From NCBI GenBank assembly GCA_016703525.1, contig JADJBW010000002.1, positions 124,001-188,000 on the forward strand: a DNA stretch of 64,000 nucleotides. Direction: 5' to 3'. This DNA is from Actinomycetota bacterium. GTDB lineage: Bacteria; Actinomycetota; Acidimicrobiia; Acidimicrobiales; Microtrichaceae. This document shows, piece after piece, positions 7,834 to 16,921 of the stretch. The stretch's first letter is position 1; each line of letters opens with the position of its first letter. The notes beneath the pieces are model-generated. The model ran no database searches, had not been told where the DNA came from, and saw nothing but the letters and a program-made list of their open reading frames with translations. The position numbers and the translations under genes were made by a program.

Positions 7834-7958
7834 GTAGTCCTCCGAGTGCGGTGCGGGACTTCACCCTACCGATCGTCGGCTCCGGCGCGGCGCCGCGCGG
7901 CACGCGGGACCCCGGATCTCGACGCCGTCGGCAGCCAAGGTCTACCGTGCCCCACGAT

Positions 7959-7973
7959 CTGACGGCGCGTCAG
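7959..7973 (+). promoter_or_regulatory. Palindromic operator CTGACGnnnCGTCAG, copy 2 (ipdABC)
   Basis: A perfect 6+6 palindrome with centre GCG, 46 bases upstream of the ipdA ATG and preceded by GAT as in copies 1 and 3-like flanks (AT before the palindrome). It is the only notable element in the 186-base gap 7834-8019 apart from the lipoprotein promoter. Confidence 0.78.
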
Positions 7974-8019
7974 GTCGGCGCGCGCTGCGCCGGCGGCGCA
8001 CACGACGAGGGGACGGCCC

Positions 8020-8901
8020 ATGGCCATACCGGACAAGCGGACTACCGAAGCGGAGGTCGTCGCGGAGCTGCGCGACGGCATGACGATCGGCCTCGGCGGC
8101 TGGGGGTCGCGGCGCAAGCCGATGTCGCTCGTGCGCGAGATCCTGCGCAGCGACCTGCGCGATCTCACGATCGTCGCCTACGGCGGGCCCGACGTCGGGC
8201 TGCTGTGCCGGGCGGGCAAGGTGCGTCGGGTGATCTCGGGCTTCGTGTCGCTCGACTCCATCCCGCTCGAGCCCCACTACCGGGCCGCCCGCCAGAACGC
8301 CACGATCGAGGCGACCGAGCTCGATGAGGGCATGCTGCTCCTCGGCCTGCAGGCCGCCGCGTGGCGCGTGCCGTTCCTGCCGACCCGCGCCGGCATGGGC
8401 TCCGACCTGTTGGCGCTGCAGCCGGAGTTCCGGATGGTTCGCTCGCCGTATCCGTCCCATGGCGCCGCGGCCGACGCCGAGCCCGAGGAGCTGGTCGCAG
8501 TGCCGGCCATTCACCTCGATGTGGCGCTGATCCACATGAACCGCGCCGATCGGGGCGGGAACGGGCAGTTCCTCAACCAGGATCTGTTCATGGACGACCT
8601 GATGGCGATGGCGGCCGAGCGCACGTTCATGAGCTGCGAGCGGATCATCCCCACCGAGGAGTTCCCGACCCATGGGCCGTTCCACACCCAGCGGATATCG
8701 CGGCTGATGACCGCCGGGGTGATCGAGCGGCCCGGTGCCGCGCACTTCACCGAATGCCCGCCCGACTATGTGCGTGACGAGGCGTTCCAGAAGGAGTACG
8801 CCGCGACGGCGAAGAGCGACGAGGCCTGGGATGCGTTCCGAGCCAAGTACCTGGACGTGAGCGAAGACGACTACCAGCGTCTCGTGGGGGTGGCCCGATG
8901 A
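8020..8901 (+). CDS. ipdA: IpdA, alpha subunit of the COCHEA-CoA hydrolase
   Basis: A 293-residue protein of the class I CoA-transferase fold. The N-terminus (MTIGLGGWGSRRKPMSLVREI), AYGGPDVGLLCRAGKV and SCERIIPTEEF are characteristic of IpdA (Rv3551). With IpdB it forms a heterotetramer that is a hydrolase, not a transferase, and opens steroid ring C of COCHEA-CoA. A GAGGGGA ribosome site precedes the ATG. The stop overlaps the ipdB start (ATGA), ensuring equal synthesis of the subunits. Transcription likely depends on the operator at 7959-7973. Confidence 0.95.
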   Translation: MAIPDKRTTEAEVVAELRDGMTIGLGGWGSRRKPMSLVREILRSDLRDLTIVAYGGPDVGLLCRAGKVRRVISGFVSLDSIPLEPHYRAARQNATIEATELDEGMLLLGLQAAAWRVPFLPTRAGMGSDLLALQPEFRMVRSPYPSHGAAADAEPEELVAVPAIHLDVALIHMNRADRGGNGQFLNQDLFMDDLMAMAAERTFMSCERIIPTEEFPTHGPFHTQRISRLMTAGVIERPGAAHFTECPPDYVRDEAFQKEYAATAKSDEAWDAFRAKYLDVSEDDYQRLVGVAR

Positions 8902-9683
8902 CCGAGACCGATCACAACGACGGCGCGATCACTCGCGCCGAGGTGTGCTGCATCGCCGTGGCCGAGGCGTTCCGCGGCGACGGCGAGCGGCTCTGCAACC
9001 CCATCGGCATCATCCCGATGATCGGCGGACGACTCGCCCGCGAGTCCTTCGAGCCCGATCTGGTGATGACCGACGGGTTCGGTGGCTTCGCGGCCAACCC
9101 GCTTCCGCCCGGGGCCGACCCGGCCGGTGCGGTGCTCGAGGCGTGGAACCCGTACCCGCAGATGTTCTCGGTGCTGTGGAACGGCCGCCGCCACGTGATG
9201 ATGGGCGCCACCCAGGTCGACCGCTTCGGCAACCAGAACATCGCCTGCATCGGCGACTGGCACCAGCCTCGGAGCCAGTTGCTCGGCTTCCGTGGCGCGC
9301 CGGGCAACACCATCAACCACACCACGTCGTATTGGGTGCCCAATCACAATCCAAAGGTGCTGGTCGAAGCGGTCGATGTGGTGTGCGGCGTCGGCTACGA
9401 CCGAGCTGCAGCGCTCGGAGCGACCGCGTCGAGGTTCCACGAGATCCGCCGCGTGGTCACCAACCTGGCGGTGCTCGACTTCGAAACGCCCGACAACCGC
9501 ATGCGCATTCGCTCGGTCCACCCGGGCGTGACCATCGACGAGGTGGTCGCGGCAACGGGGTTCGACCTGGTGGTGCCCGATGACGTCGCTGAGTCGCGCG
9601 TGCCGACCGGCGAGGAGCTGCGGCTCATCCGCGAGGTCATCGATCCGCGGGGGCTTCGCTACGCCGAGGTGCCGAAGGCGTGA
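8898..9683 (+). CDS. ipdB: IpdB, beta subunit of the COCHEA-CoA hydrolase
   Basis: A 261-residue partner of IpdA. Recognisable segments are CNPIGIIPMIGGRLAR, VMTDGFGGFAAN, MMGATQVDRFGNQNIACIGDW and a C-terminal VHPGVTIDEVVAATGFDLVV typical of beta subunits of the CoA-transferase fold. Together with IpdA it hydrolyses a C-C bond of ring C in the CoA-bound steroid remnant. It overlaps ipdA and ipdC by four bases each, so the three are one operon. Confidence 0.95.
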   Translation: MTETDHNDGAITRAEVCCIAVAEAFRGDGERLCNPIGIIPMIGGRLARESFEPDLVMTDGFGGFAANPLPPGADPAGAVLEAWNPYPQMFSVLWNGRRHVMMGATQVDRFGNQNIACIGDWHQPRSQLLGFRGAPGNTINHTTSYWVPNHNPKVLVEAVDVVCGVGYDRAAALGATASRFHEIRRVVTNLAVLDFETPDNRMRIRSVHPGVTIDEVVAATGFDLVVPDDVAESRVPTGEELRLIREVIDPRGLRYAEVPKA

Positions 9684-10786
9684 GCGTCGGGTCTGAATCC
9701 ACCGAACACGCCGCGGCGCCCGATCCGCTCCACACGGCCGTCTGCGACCGGTTCGGGATTCGCCTGCCGATCGTGCAGACCGGCATGGGGTGGGTGTCGG
9801 GGGCTCGCCTGACCGCGGCGACGTGTCGCGCCGGCGGACTCGGGATCCTGGCCTCGGCCACGATGACGATCGACGAGCTGCGGCTCGCGATGTCGAAGGT
9901 CGTCGAGCGGGCCCCCGGCGCTCCGTTCGGCGTCAACCTGTTGCCGAACCAGCCCGACCTGCGCGAGCGGATCGACCTGCTGGTGCGCGAAGGCGTGGCG
10001 GTCGCAAGCTTCGCCGGTGCGCCGTCGGCCGATGTGGTTGCTCGGCTGAACGACGCCGGAATCGCGTCGATCGTCACGGTCGGCGCGCGGCGCCACGCCG
10101 AGAAGATGGTCGGGATCGGCGTGCAGGCGCTCATCGCTCAGGGTGGCGAGGGCGGCGGCCACACCGGATCGACCCCCACAACGCTGCTGCTGCCGCAGGT
10201 GGTCGACGCGGCGGCCGGCACCGGTGTGCCGGTGCTTGCTGCGGGCGGGTTCTTCGACGGTCGAGGCCTGGTTGCTGCGCTCGCGTACGGCGCGGACGGT
10301 ATCGCGATGGGCACGAGATTCCTGTTGACCCGGGAATCGCACGTACCCGACCACGTGAAGGACATCTACGTGCAGACCCCGGTCACGGGCACGGTGGTGA
10401 CCGAGGCGATCGACGGAGCGCCCCAGCGTGTCATTCGCACCGAGATGATCGAGGCGCTCGAGAAGACGCCGGCGCTCGTCCGCTTCCCTCGCGCCGCCGC
10501 GAACGCGCTGCGCTTTCGGAAGTTGACGGGCACGCCGCTGCTCGACCTGTTGCGCACGGGGCGGGCGATGAAGCAGTCGCAGAACCTCACCTGGGCGCAG
10601 GTGGCCCTCGCGGCGAACGCTCCGATGATGACGAAGGCCGGCGTGGTGGACGGCCGTCCCGAGGTCGGGATCTTGCCGACGGGCCAGGTGGTCGGCGCGA
10701 TCGGCGAGTTGCCGACGGTCGCCGACCTCCTCGCTCGGATCGAGGCCGAGGCGCGGGCGGCGCTGGCCCGGCTGGGTTCGGCCTGA
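9680..10786 (+). CDS. ipdC: IpdC, FMN-dependent oxidoreductase of the nitronate monooxygenase family
   Basis: A 368-residue TIM-barrel flavoprotein. IRLPIVQTGMGWVSGARL at the N-terminus, QGGEGGGHTGS in the middle and VLAAGGFFDGRGLVAALAYGADGIAMGTRFL form the FMN phosphate-binding region of the family. IpdC (Rv3553) oxidises a ring intermediate of the HIP pathway in M. tuberculosis. The start is GTG, overlapping the ipdB stop. The first ~20 residues are variable, so a later start is possible. Last gene of the ipdABC operon; it converges with the GGDEF gene, leaving only 3 bases. Confidence 0.92.
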   Translation: MSVGSESTEHAAAPDPLHTAVCDRFGIRLPIVQTGMGWVSGARLTAATCRAGGLGILASATMTIDELRLAMSKVVERAPGAPFGVNLLPNQPDLRERIDLLVREGVAVASFAGAPSADVVARLNDAGIASIVTVGARRHAEKMVGIGVQALIAQGGEGGGHTGSTPTTLLLPQVVDAAAGTGVPVLAAGGFFDGRGLVAALAYGADGIAMGTRFLLTRESHVPDHVKDIYVQTPVTGTVVTEAIDGAPQRVIRTEMIEALEKTPALVRFPRAAANALRFRKLTGTPLLDLLRTGRAMKQSQNLTWAQVALAANAPMMTKAGVVDGRPEVGILPTGQVVGAIGELPTVADLLARIEAEARAALARLGSA

Positions 10787-10789
10787 GCG

Positions 10790-12325
10790 TCAGCGGTGCT
10801 GGCGGCGCCGGTGGAACTTGTCGTGGTACATCGCCCGGTCGGCCTCCTGGAGGATGTCGACCGCGCTCACGGTGTCGGCTGAGGTCGTCGCGGCGCCGAT
10901 GCTGACCCGAATGGGGAGCGAGCGCTCGCCGATGAGCACCGGCCCCTCGGTCGCTGCGCGAACGCGGTCGGCCATCGCCTCGGCCGCTCCCTCACCCGTC
11001 GACGGCGCGTAGAGGGCGAACTCGTCGCCACCGAGGCGCGAGACGGTGTCGCCGGGGCGACACGCCTGCAGCAGTCGGCGGGCCAGCTCGATGAGGACTT
11101 CGTCGCCGGCGGCGTGCCCGCAGCGGTCGTTGACCTGCTTGAACTCGTCGACGTCCAGATAGAGCAGTGCGCCGCCGTAGTGCTCGGCCGCGAGATCGCG
11201 GGCGATCGCGTCGATGAGGCGGCCCGAGCGGTACAGGCCGGTGAGGTCATCGCGCTCCAGCGCCGCCTCGAGTGATCGGAGGTTGCGGTGCTCTTCGGTC
11301 AGGTCGACCACCTGCAGCAGGGCCAGACCGTCCTCGTCATCGACCGCGGTCACGGCGAGCCGGAACCACCGGTCGTCGATACCGCCCACAACCACCTGGG
11401 GCGCCACTTCGATGTCGAGGCGGTCGACGAGGCCGAGCACGGCGGCCCACAGAAACGGGGTGGTTCGCGCCGGGTTCGGCCCGCTGCCACACAGCGCCGC
11501 GAACGCCTGGTTGGCCTGCTCGATCCGAGTGCCCTCGGCGCCCACGACGGCGGTGGGCATGGGCGAGCTCTCGAATGCGGCGCGGAACAGCGAGCGTGAC
11601 GATTCGACGATGCCGGTGCCACGCGCCAGGTTCCGCCTGAGGCGTTCGAACGCCCCGGCCTCGTCGAGCTGCGCGGCGAGAACCGTCGCGAGCTGTTCGG
11701 TGATCAGGAGCTCGGCGTCGGTGAACGAGGCCATGCGCCGGCGGAGTCCGAGCACGCCGACGAGGGTGCCGTTGTGATGCAGCGGTATGGCGATGAGCTG
11801 CACGCCGGCGCCGTCGCCCGCGCCGATCGTCACCTGGCGCGCGGCGCTCGCGGCGAGCTCGACGGCGGCGCGCACGATGCGATCGTCGGTACCGGTGGGC
11901 GGTTCGGATGCGTGCGACGGCGTGGCGGGCGCGTGCGACGGCGTGGCGGGCAGGTCGGTGGCGGGCGCGTGCGACGGCGTGGCGGGCGGGTTGGTGCGTC
12001 GGTCGGCGTGGCGGAGATCGATGACCGAACGCTCAACTGCCGAGCCGCTCGACTCGTCGATCGGGGCGTCGTGTGGGGTGCCGACGGATGCGCCGTCCCC
12101 GTCGGCTGCGACGGCGACCAGGTTCAGCGTGCGGCTGCGCTGATCGATGAGCGCCACCACGACATCGGTGGCGAAACCGCCGACGAGGTCGCGGCATGCG
12201 CGTTCGGCGAGTGCGGTCGCGCTCGTGGAGACTTCGGCGAGGCGTCGCTCGAAGGTTTCGACGAGCCGCGCCCGTCCCGAGGCGAGGACGTCGTGTTCGT
12301 CGCTGGCGTGAGGGGCGCCGGACAT
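10790..12325 (-). CDS. GAF-PAS-GGDEF diguanylate cyclase
   Basis: A 511-residue soluble signalling protein. Residues about 10-225 look like a GAF domain interrupted by a Pro/Thr/Ser-rich insert (repeats of ATPSHAPAT) around 115-145. Residues 235-345 look like a PAS domain (SSPMPTAVVGAEG, then WFRLAVTAVDDE). The C-terminal 150 residues are a complete GGDEF domain with DDLTGL, DVDEFKQVND and an intact GGDEF signature, so c-di-GMP synthesis is expected. RPGD five residues before GGDEF fits the inhibitory I-site (RxxD). No signal peptide or transmembrane segment is visible, so it is cytoplasmic. It stands alone between two convergent or divergent steroid units. Confidence 0.9.
   Translation of the reverse strand: MSGAPHASDEHDVLASGRARLVETFERRLAEVSTSATALAERACRDLVGGFATDVVVALIDQRSRTLNLVAVAADGDGASVGTPHDAPIDESSGSAVERSVIDLRHADRRTNPPATPSHAPATDLPATPSHAPATPSHASEPPTGTDDRIVRAAVELAASAARQVTIGAGDGAGVQLIAIPLHHNGTLVGVLGLRRRMASFTDAELLITEQLATVLAAQLDEAGAFERLRRNLARGTGIVESSRSLFRAAFESSPMPTAVVGAEGTRIEQANQAFAALCGSGPNPARTTPFLWAAVLGLVDRLDIEVAPQVVVGGIDDRWFRLAVTAVDDEDGLALLQVVDLTEEHRNLRSLEAALERDDLTGLYRSGRLIDAIARDLAAEHYGGALLYLDVDEFKQVNDRCGHAAGDEVLIELARRLLQACRPGDTVSRLGGDEFALYAPSTGEGAAEAMADRVRAATEGPVLIGERSLPIRVSIGAATTSADTVSAVDILQEADRAMYHDKFHRRRQHR
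11910..11986. repeat. Three direct copies of a 20-base unit inside the GAF domain gene
   Basis: GCGTGCGACGGCGTGGCGGG occurs at 11910-11929, 11931-11950 and 11967-11986. It encodes the PATPSHAPAT repeats that interrupt the GAF domain, suggesting recent slippage or duplication in a linker. Confidence 0.8.
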
Positions 12326-12447
12326 GCGATCACGCTAGTGGCGAATCGGCTGAATTCGCACCGCATTGTGGTTGAATAACCGCGCGCGGCGTTCACGTTG
12401 GCGCCAAGGCGACAGCCATCCCGTGGGTGCGACGATTGCACGCGTAT

Positions 12448-12462
12448 CTGACGGGGCGTCAG
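12448..12462 (+). promoter_or_regulatory. Palindromic operator CTGACGnnnCGTCAG, copy 3, overlapping a promoter
   Basis: A perfect palindrome (centre GGG) ends 9 bases before the GTG start of the acyl-CoA dehydrogenase. Its 3' half runs into CAGAAT, a -10-like box 6 bases before the GTG, so the transcript is probably leaderless and bound repressor would cover the polymerase site. Confidence 0.78.
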
Positions 12463-12471
12463 AATCTCCGG

Positions 12472-13632
12472 GTGGATCTGACATGGACCCCTGAACAGGA
12501 CGCATTCCGCGACGAATGCCGCACCTGGCTGCAACGAAATGTCCCCAGCGAGCCGCTGCCGTCGGGTGACACCCGCGAGGGGTTCGCCCGCCATCTCGAC
12601 TGGGAGCGACAGCTCTTCGCCGACCGCTGGGCGGTGGTGAGCTGGCCGGAGGCGTACGGGGGGCGTGACGCCTCGCTGTGGGAGTGGCTGATCTTCGAGG
12701 AGGAGTACTACCGGGCAGGTGCGCCGCAGCGGGTCACCCAGAACGGCATCTTCCTGCTCGCCCCGACCATCTTCGAGTTCGGTACCCGAACCCAGCAGGA
12801 CTACTACCTCCCGCGCATGGCGGCGGCCGAGGACCTGTGGTGTCAGGGGTGGTCCGAGCCGAACGCCGGCTCCGACCTGGCGAGCCTCACGTCCAAGGCG
12901 GTGCGCGACGAAGCCGCCGGCGGGTGGCGGCTGAGCGGGCAGAAGACCTGGACGACCCGAGGAGCGTTCTGCACCCACCTGTTCGGGCTGTTCCGCACCG
13001 ACCCCGATTCGGTTCGGCACCACGGTCTGACCTACTTCATGGTGCCGCTCGAGACCGAAGGCGTGACGGTGCGCGGCTTCGGCCGCCTCGACGGCGACGA
13101 GGGCTTCGCTGAGGTCTTCTTCGACGAGGCATTCGTGTCGGACGATCTGATCCTGGGTGCCGTCGGATCGGGGTGGTCGGTTGCCATGGCGACCACGAGC
13201 TCCGAGCGCGGCCTCACGCTGCGCTCGCCAGGCCGGTTCCAGGCGACGGCCGCCCGGCTCGTGCGACTCGTGCGTGACCGTGGGCTCGACACGGCCGACC
13301 CGTCGACTCGCGAGGCGATCGTGCGGGCGTGGATGGCGGCCGAGGCGTACTCGCTCTACACGCTCGCCGATGTCAGCGGCATGGTCGAGGGCCGTTCGCC
13401 GGGCTTCCGGTCGAGCCTCAACAAGATCTTCTGGTCGGAGCTCGACGTCGATCTCCACACCGCGGCGCTCGCCGTGTTGGGTGGCGAGGGAGAACTCGAG
13501 ACGATCGGCGGCACCGAGAACCCGTGGCTCAAGGGCTACCAGTTCTCGCTGTCGGGTCCGATCTACGCCGGGACCAATGAGATCCAGCGCAACATCATCG
13601 CCGAGCGCGTGCTCGGACTCCCGAGGAAGTAG
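12472..13632 (+). CDS. Acyl-CoA dehydrogenase, large subunit of a two-gene pair (FadE31-33-like)
   Basis: A 386-residue acyl-CoA dehydrogenase with the full fold: N-terminal helices, FAD/substrate segment WCQGWSEPNAGSDLASL, SGQKTWTT and the C-terminal IYAGTNEIQRNIIAERVLGLP. The Glu that medium-chain enzymes carry in IYEGT is Ala here. The Glu of SSERGLTL on helix G is the likely base, as known in heterotetrameric mycobacterial FadE pairs. I start at GTG 12472 (DLTWTPEQDAF) because the 12427 ATG would place the operator inside the gene. The small-subunit-like gene follows by 5 bases. In the HIP cluster of M. tuberculosis FadE31-33 act as such partners; the exact paralogue is not resolved. Confidence 0.88.
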   Translation: MDLTWTPEQDAFRDECRTWLQRNVPSEPLPSGDTREGFARHLDWERQLFADRWAVVSWPEAYGGRDASLWEWLIFEEEYYRAGAPQRVTQNGIFLLAPTIFEFGTRTQQDYYLPRMAAAEDLWCQGWSEPNAGSDLASLTSKAVRDEAAGGWRLSGQKTWTTRGAFCTHLFGLFRTDPDSVRHHGLTYFMVPLETEGVTVRGFGRLDGDEGFAEVFFDEAFVSDDLILGAVGSGWSVAMATTSSERGLTLRSPGRFQATAARLVRLVRDRGLDTADPSTREAIVRAWMAAEAYSLYTLADVSGMVEGRSPGFRSSLNKIFWSELDVDLHTAALAVLGGEGELETIGGTENPWLKGYQFSLSGPIYAGTNEIQRNIIAERVLGLPRK

Positions 13633-13637
13633 GTCCG

Positions 13638-14642
13638 ATGCGCTTTGCGTTCACCGATGATCAGCTCGCGTTCGCCGATGCGGTGCGTGAGTTGTTGGCC
13701 GACCAATGCGATGCCGCCCGCGTGCGCGCCGCGTGGGACGGCGATGGACGGGTACCCGGCCTCTGGGATCGCCTCGCCGAGATGGGCGTGCTGGGCATGC
13801 TTGCCCCCGAGGGTACGGGCGGGCTCGGCATGGCCGACGTCGACCTCGTTGCGATCCTCGCCGAGGGCGGCCGGGCGGCCATTCCCGACCCGCTGGCCGC
13901 GACCGCAGCGGTCGCCGTGCCGACCATCCGCGACCACGCACAGAGCGACGACGCCGAGCGATGGCTCGCCGAGATCAGCGCGGGCACCGCACGCGTCGGC
14001 GTGGGCCTGTCCGGCAACGTCGGCGTGCTGCACGCCGCCGATGCGGCGATCTTCCTGCTCGAGGCCGACGACGGCCTGCACCTCGTCGACGCCGACGTGG
14101 TCGAGCTCCAACCGCTCGACTCGGTCGACGGAGCGCGCCGCCTCAGCGCCGTCACCTGGACGCCGAGCGCTGCGACCCGTCTCCCGTCCGCCGAACTCGC
14201 TGCGTCGCAGGCGCGCGATCGGGCCGCGGTTGCCACCGCCGCAGAGCTGTGCGGACTTGCCGACACCATGCTCGCGATGACGGTCGCCTATGTCAGCGAG
14301 CGCCGGCAGTTCGGCGTGCCGATCGGCAGCTTCCAGGCGGTGAAGCATCAACTCGCCGATGCTCTGGTGGAGCTGGAATTCGCGAAGCCGCTCGTGTGGC
14401 GTGCGGCGCTCTCGCGCTCCACGGGAGACCCGAGCGCGTCGATGCACGCGTCCATGGCGAAGGCCGCTGCCTCCGATGCCGCGCACACGGTTGGGCTTGC
14501 CGCCCTGCAGTGTCACGGGGCCATCGGTTACACCGTCGAATGCGACCTGCACCTGTGGCTCAAGCGGTCGTGGGCGTTGCGTGCACAGGACGGCGACGCG
14601 GCGGCGCACCGGCGCCTGGTCGAGGCAGCCCTGCTCGGCTGA
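13638..14642 (+). CDS. Acyl-CoA dehydrogenase, small partner subunit
   Basis: A 334-residue acyl-CoA dehydrogenase-like protein, shorter than the 380-residue norm. The N-terminal domain (FAFTDDQLAFADAVRELL) and C-terminal FAD-domain (SERRQFGVPIGSFQAVKH, LQCHGAIGYTVECDLHLWLKR) are clear, while the middle beta-domain is reduced. Partner subunits of alpha2-beta2 FadE enzymes look like this: they complete the FAD site but lack the catalytic Glu. It begins 5 bases after the large subunit. Both are under the operator at 12448. Probably FadE32/FadE33-like in the HIP pathway. Confidence 0.85.
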   Translation: MRFAFTDDQLAFADAVRELLADQCDAARVRAAWDGDGRVPGLWDRLAEMGVLGMLAPEGTGGLGMADVDLVAILAEGGRAAIPDPLAATAAVAVPTIRDHAQSDDAERWLAEISAGTARVGVGLSGNVGVLHAADAAIFLLEADDGLHLVDADVVELQPLDSVDGARRLSAVTWTPSAATRLPSAELAASQARDRAAVATAAELCGLADTMLAMTVAYVSERRQFGVPIGSFQAVKHQLADALVELEFAKPLVWRAALSRSTGDPSASMHASMAKAAASDAAHTVGLAALQCHGAIGYTVECDLHLWLKRSWALRAQDGDAAAHRRLVEAALLG

Positions 14643-14725
14643 TCGGCCCCTCGGTCGCGTCGCAGGCCCGTTCCTGCGGCCGGCGGTGCGTGGCGCGACC
14701 AGGCACCTGACGTGTCCATGAACGC

Positions 14726-14762
14726 GAGAGGGGCGGTCGGACTGTGTCCGACCGCCCCTCTC
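14726..14762. terminator. Perfect 17-bp stem-loop, bidirectional terminator
   Basis: Arms at 14726-14742 and 14746-14762 (starting GAGAGGGGCGG and ending CCGCCCCTCTC) are perfectly complementary around a TGT loop. It lies between the convergent acyl-CoA dehydrogenase and secreted protein genes. No T-run follows; the stem strength and position make it a terminator. Nothing else is seen in 14643-14813. Confidence 0.8.
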
Positions 14763-14813
14763 GACGGTGTGGTGTCGGCCGCCCAGAGGCGGCCGACGAT
14801 CAGTGCGCCGCGG

Positions 14814-16868
14814 TCAGTTGTAGACCGAGCACCCGACCACGCCAGGCAGGATCAGCGAGGCGATCGGGCGAGCCAGGAAGCTGCCGCCCGTGAGCTGGAC
14901 CTTCGAGCACCCGCCGCCGCTGTTCATGTAGAAGTCGGCTTCGAGGTAGGTCGGAATCCCGATGATCGAGAAGTAGAAGCCGACGCGGGTCGCCTTCATG
15001 CCCGCGGCTTGGCTGAGCGTCATCCGAGCGCTGGCGACATCGATCGAGCCGATGCGGAAGCGACCGCCGCCGGACAGCGACCAGCTTGGGGTCGTGCGGG
15101 ACGAGGTGAACGTGCCGTTGAACTCGATCCCGAGCGGGAAGTTGGTGGTGGTGACCCGGCCGGTGCCCGAGAGGGCGACCTGCTCGGTGCCCACGAGCAC
15201 GTGGCCCGAGAAGTTGGCGATGCCCCACGAATCGAGCAGCAGCGAGCCGTTGACATCGCCCTCGAGGGTGATGAGCGTGCCGTTCGGGCCGAACGCTGCG
15301 GCGAGCGAGCCGTTGAGATCGGCGCGGCTGCCGACCTTGATGGCGCCCCCGAAGCTGAGCTCGAGCGGGTTGCCGTAGCTGCTGCGGATGCCGAAGTTCG
15401 CGTTCGTCAGCGTGATGTCGCCGAGCGTGAGCGCTCCCGACACCGATGCGTCGAGCTGCACCGTCTCGGCGCGGCCGTCGGTGATCACCACGGCGCCTTC
15501 GAGGCGACCGGTGAAGCCGGCGGTGTCGAGGTCGGCCGAGATCTCCAGCGTGGTCGTTGCGCCGCTCATCTGGACGACGGCCGTGCCGTTCGCCTTGAGC
15601 GTGCCGATCTTGAAGTTGCCGGTGACGACGCTGCGGACCTGGCCGCCGACGATCTCGGTGGACACATTGCCGGCCACGGCGACGGCGGTGCCATCGTCGA
15701 GCGTGCCGGAGAACTCGCCGGCACCTTCAACGCTGAGGAACGGCGTGTAGGCGGTGATGCCGTCCCACACGATCGACCCGTTGAACCGCACGTAGGTGTT
15801 GCCCTGCGCCACGTCGAGCTTGCCCACGAAGGTGGCCTTGTTGGTGGCAAGCACGAGCGAGCCGGCTGCCTCGTTGATCTGCAGATCGCCGAGGATGCCC
15901 GAGCCGCTGAAGGAGATCGCCGTCTCGGTGGCGTTGCCTTCGAGGTGCACGGTGCCGGTGAGGTCGATCTTCTTGCCGCCGGCCTGCGTGCCGACGAGTC
16001 GGGCGCTGACGTCGGCGTTCGCCGAGACGAGCGCGCCGGCCTCGTCGAAGGAGATCGCCACGTTGCCGGTGGCGGAGCTCGGGCCGACCTTGATCGCACC
16101 CTTCACCGATGCCGACACGCCGGTGTTCTGCGACGCCGTGAGCGACACAGCAGCGCCGGTCACCGTGATGTCGCCGACCTTCACCGTTGAGGCGGAGGCC
16201 GACATGGTGAGCGTGGGCACCCCGCCGGCGACGGCGAGCTTGCCCGAGAACACCACCGGCGAGGTGGTGACGCCCGGAATGGTCAGCCCGCTCGACGCGA
16301 GGCTCACCGACCAGTTGTCGAGATTCGACACGGTGCCGGTGAAGCCGATGGTCGAGGTGGTGCCGGACAGCCGCACAGCAACGTTGCCGGTCACCGTGAT
16401 GCCGCCGACGCCGATCTGCGCGTTCAGGGCGCGGAGCTCGATGTTGTCGAGCACGGGCTCGGCGGCGCCGATCTCGTCGCCCGTGACCGCGGCGACCTTG
16501 TCGGTGCTCGATGTGCCCTGCTCCTCGGCGATCTCTTTGCCCTCGGCGAGCACCGCGGCATCGAGTTCAACCTTGGCGCCGGAGGCGTCGCATGCCGACC
16601 CGACCTGGGCGGCGCCATCGGCAAATGCGACGACGTCGGACTTCACAAGGACGGCGTTGTCGGCGGCGACCTCGTCGGCGCCGACCTTGTCCCACAAGGT
16701 GCAGAACTGTTCCTGGGCCGTGGGGCCCGACGGAGGCGGAGTACACGCGACAGTTGCCGCGCCGGTGAGCGCCAGTGCGCTCATGAGCGCACCAATTCGC
16801 GCTGCTCGGCGGCGGTGGCCGCGCTCTGAGTGGGCTGCCGACGGCAGACGACGGACAATCTCGCGCAT
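14814..16868 (-). CDS. Large secreted beta-repeat protein under the steroid-type operator
   Basis: A 684-residue exported protein. The N-terminus is basic and hydrophobic, ending ALTGAATVACTPPP, a weak lipobox. After a helical domain with two cysteines (about residues 35-130), some 500 residues are a series of alternating hydrophobic strands with recurring short phrases such as VKVGDITVTG, SGKLAVAGG, FSGSGILGDL and GDITLTNANFG, suggesting an elongated beta structure. A C-terminal segment with two Cys (GGGCSKVQLTGG, VGCSVYN) ends the protein. ATG 16868 is preceded by GGGAGGG; the in-frame ATG at 16946 would start inside the operator. No known family is recognised. The operator at 16922-16936 links it to the HIP regulon, so a role in envelope passage of steroid or lipid is a hypothesis. 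Confidence 0.8.
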   Translation of the reverse strand: MREIVRRLPSAAHSERGHRRRAARIGALMSALALTGAATVACTPPPSGPTAQEQFCTLWDKVGADEVAADNAVLVKSDVVAFADGAAQVGSACDASGAKVELDAAVLAEGKEIAEEQGTSSTDKVAAVTGDEIGAAEPVLDNIELRALNAQIGVGGITVTGNVAVRLSGTTSTIGFTGTVSNLDNWSVSLASSGLTIPGVTTSPVVFSGKLAVAGGVPTLTMSASASTVKVGDITVTGAAVSLTASQNTGVSASVKGAIKVGPSSATGNVAISFDEAGALVSANADVSARLVGTQAGGKKIDLTGTVHLEGNATETAISFSGSGILGDLQINEAAGSLVLATNKATFVGKLDVAQGNTYVRFNGSIVWDGITAYTPFLSVEGAGEFSGTLDDGTAVAVAGNVSTEIVGGQVRSVVTGNFKIGTLKANGTAVVQMSGATTTLEISADLDTAGFTGRLEGAVVITDGRAETVQLDASVSGALTLGDITLTNANFGIRSSYGNPLELSFGGAIKVGSRADLNGSLAAAFGPNGTLITLEGDVNGSLLLDSWGIANFSGHVLVGTEQVALSGTGRVTTTNFPLGIEFNGTFTSSRTTPSWSLSGGGRFRIGSIDVASARMTLSQAAGMKATRVGFYFSIIGIPTYLEADFYMNSGGGCSKVQLTGGSFLARPIASLILPGVVGCSVYN

Positions 16869-16921
16869 GGGTTTCTTTCCCTCCCTCATGCCACGGATGG
16901 ACGTGACAACGCGTAGCCTAT

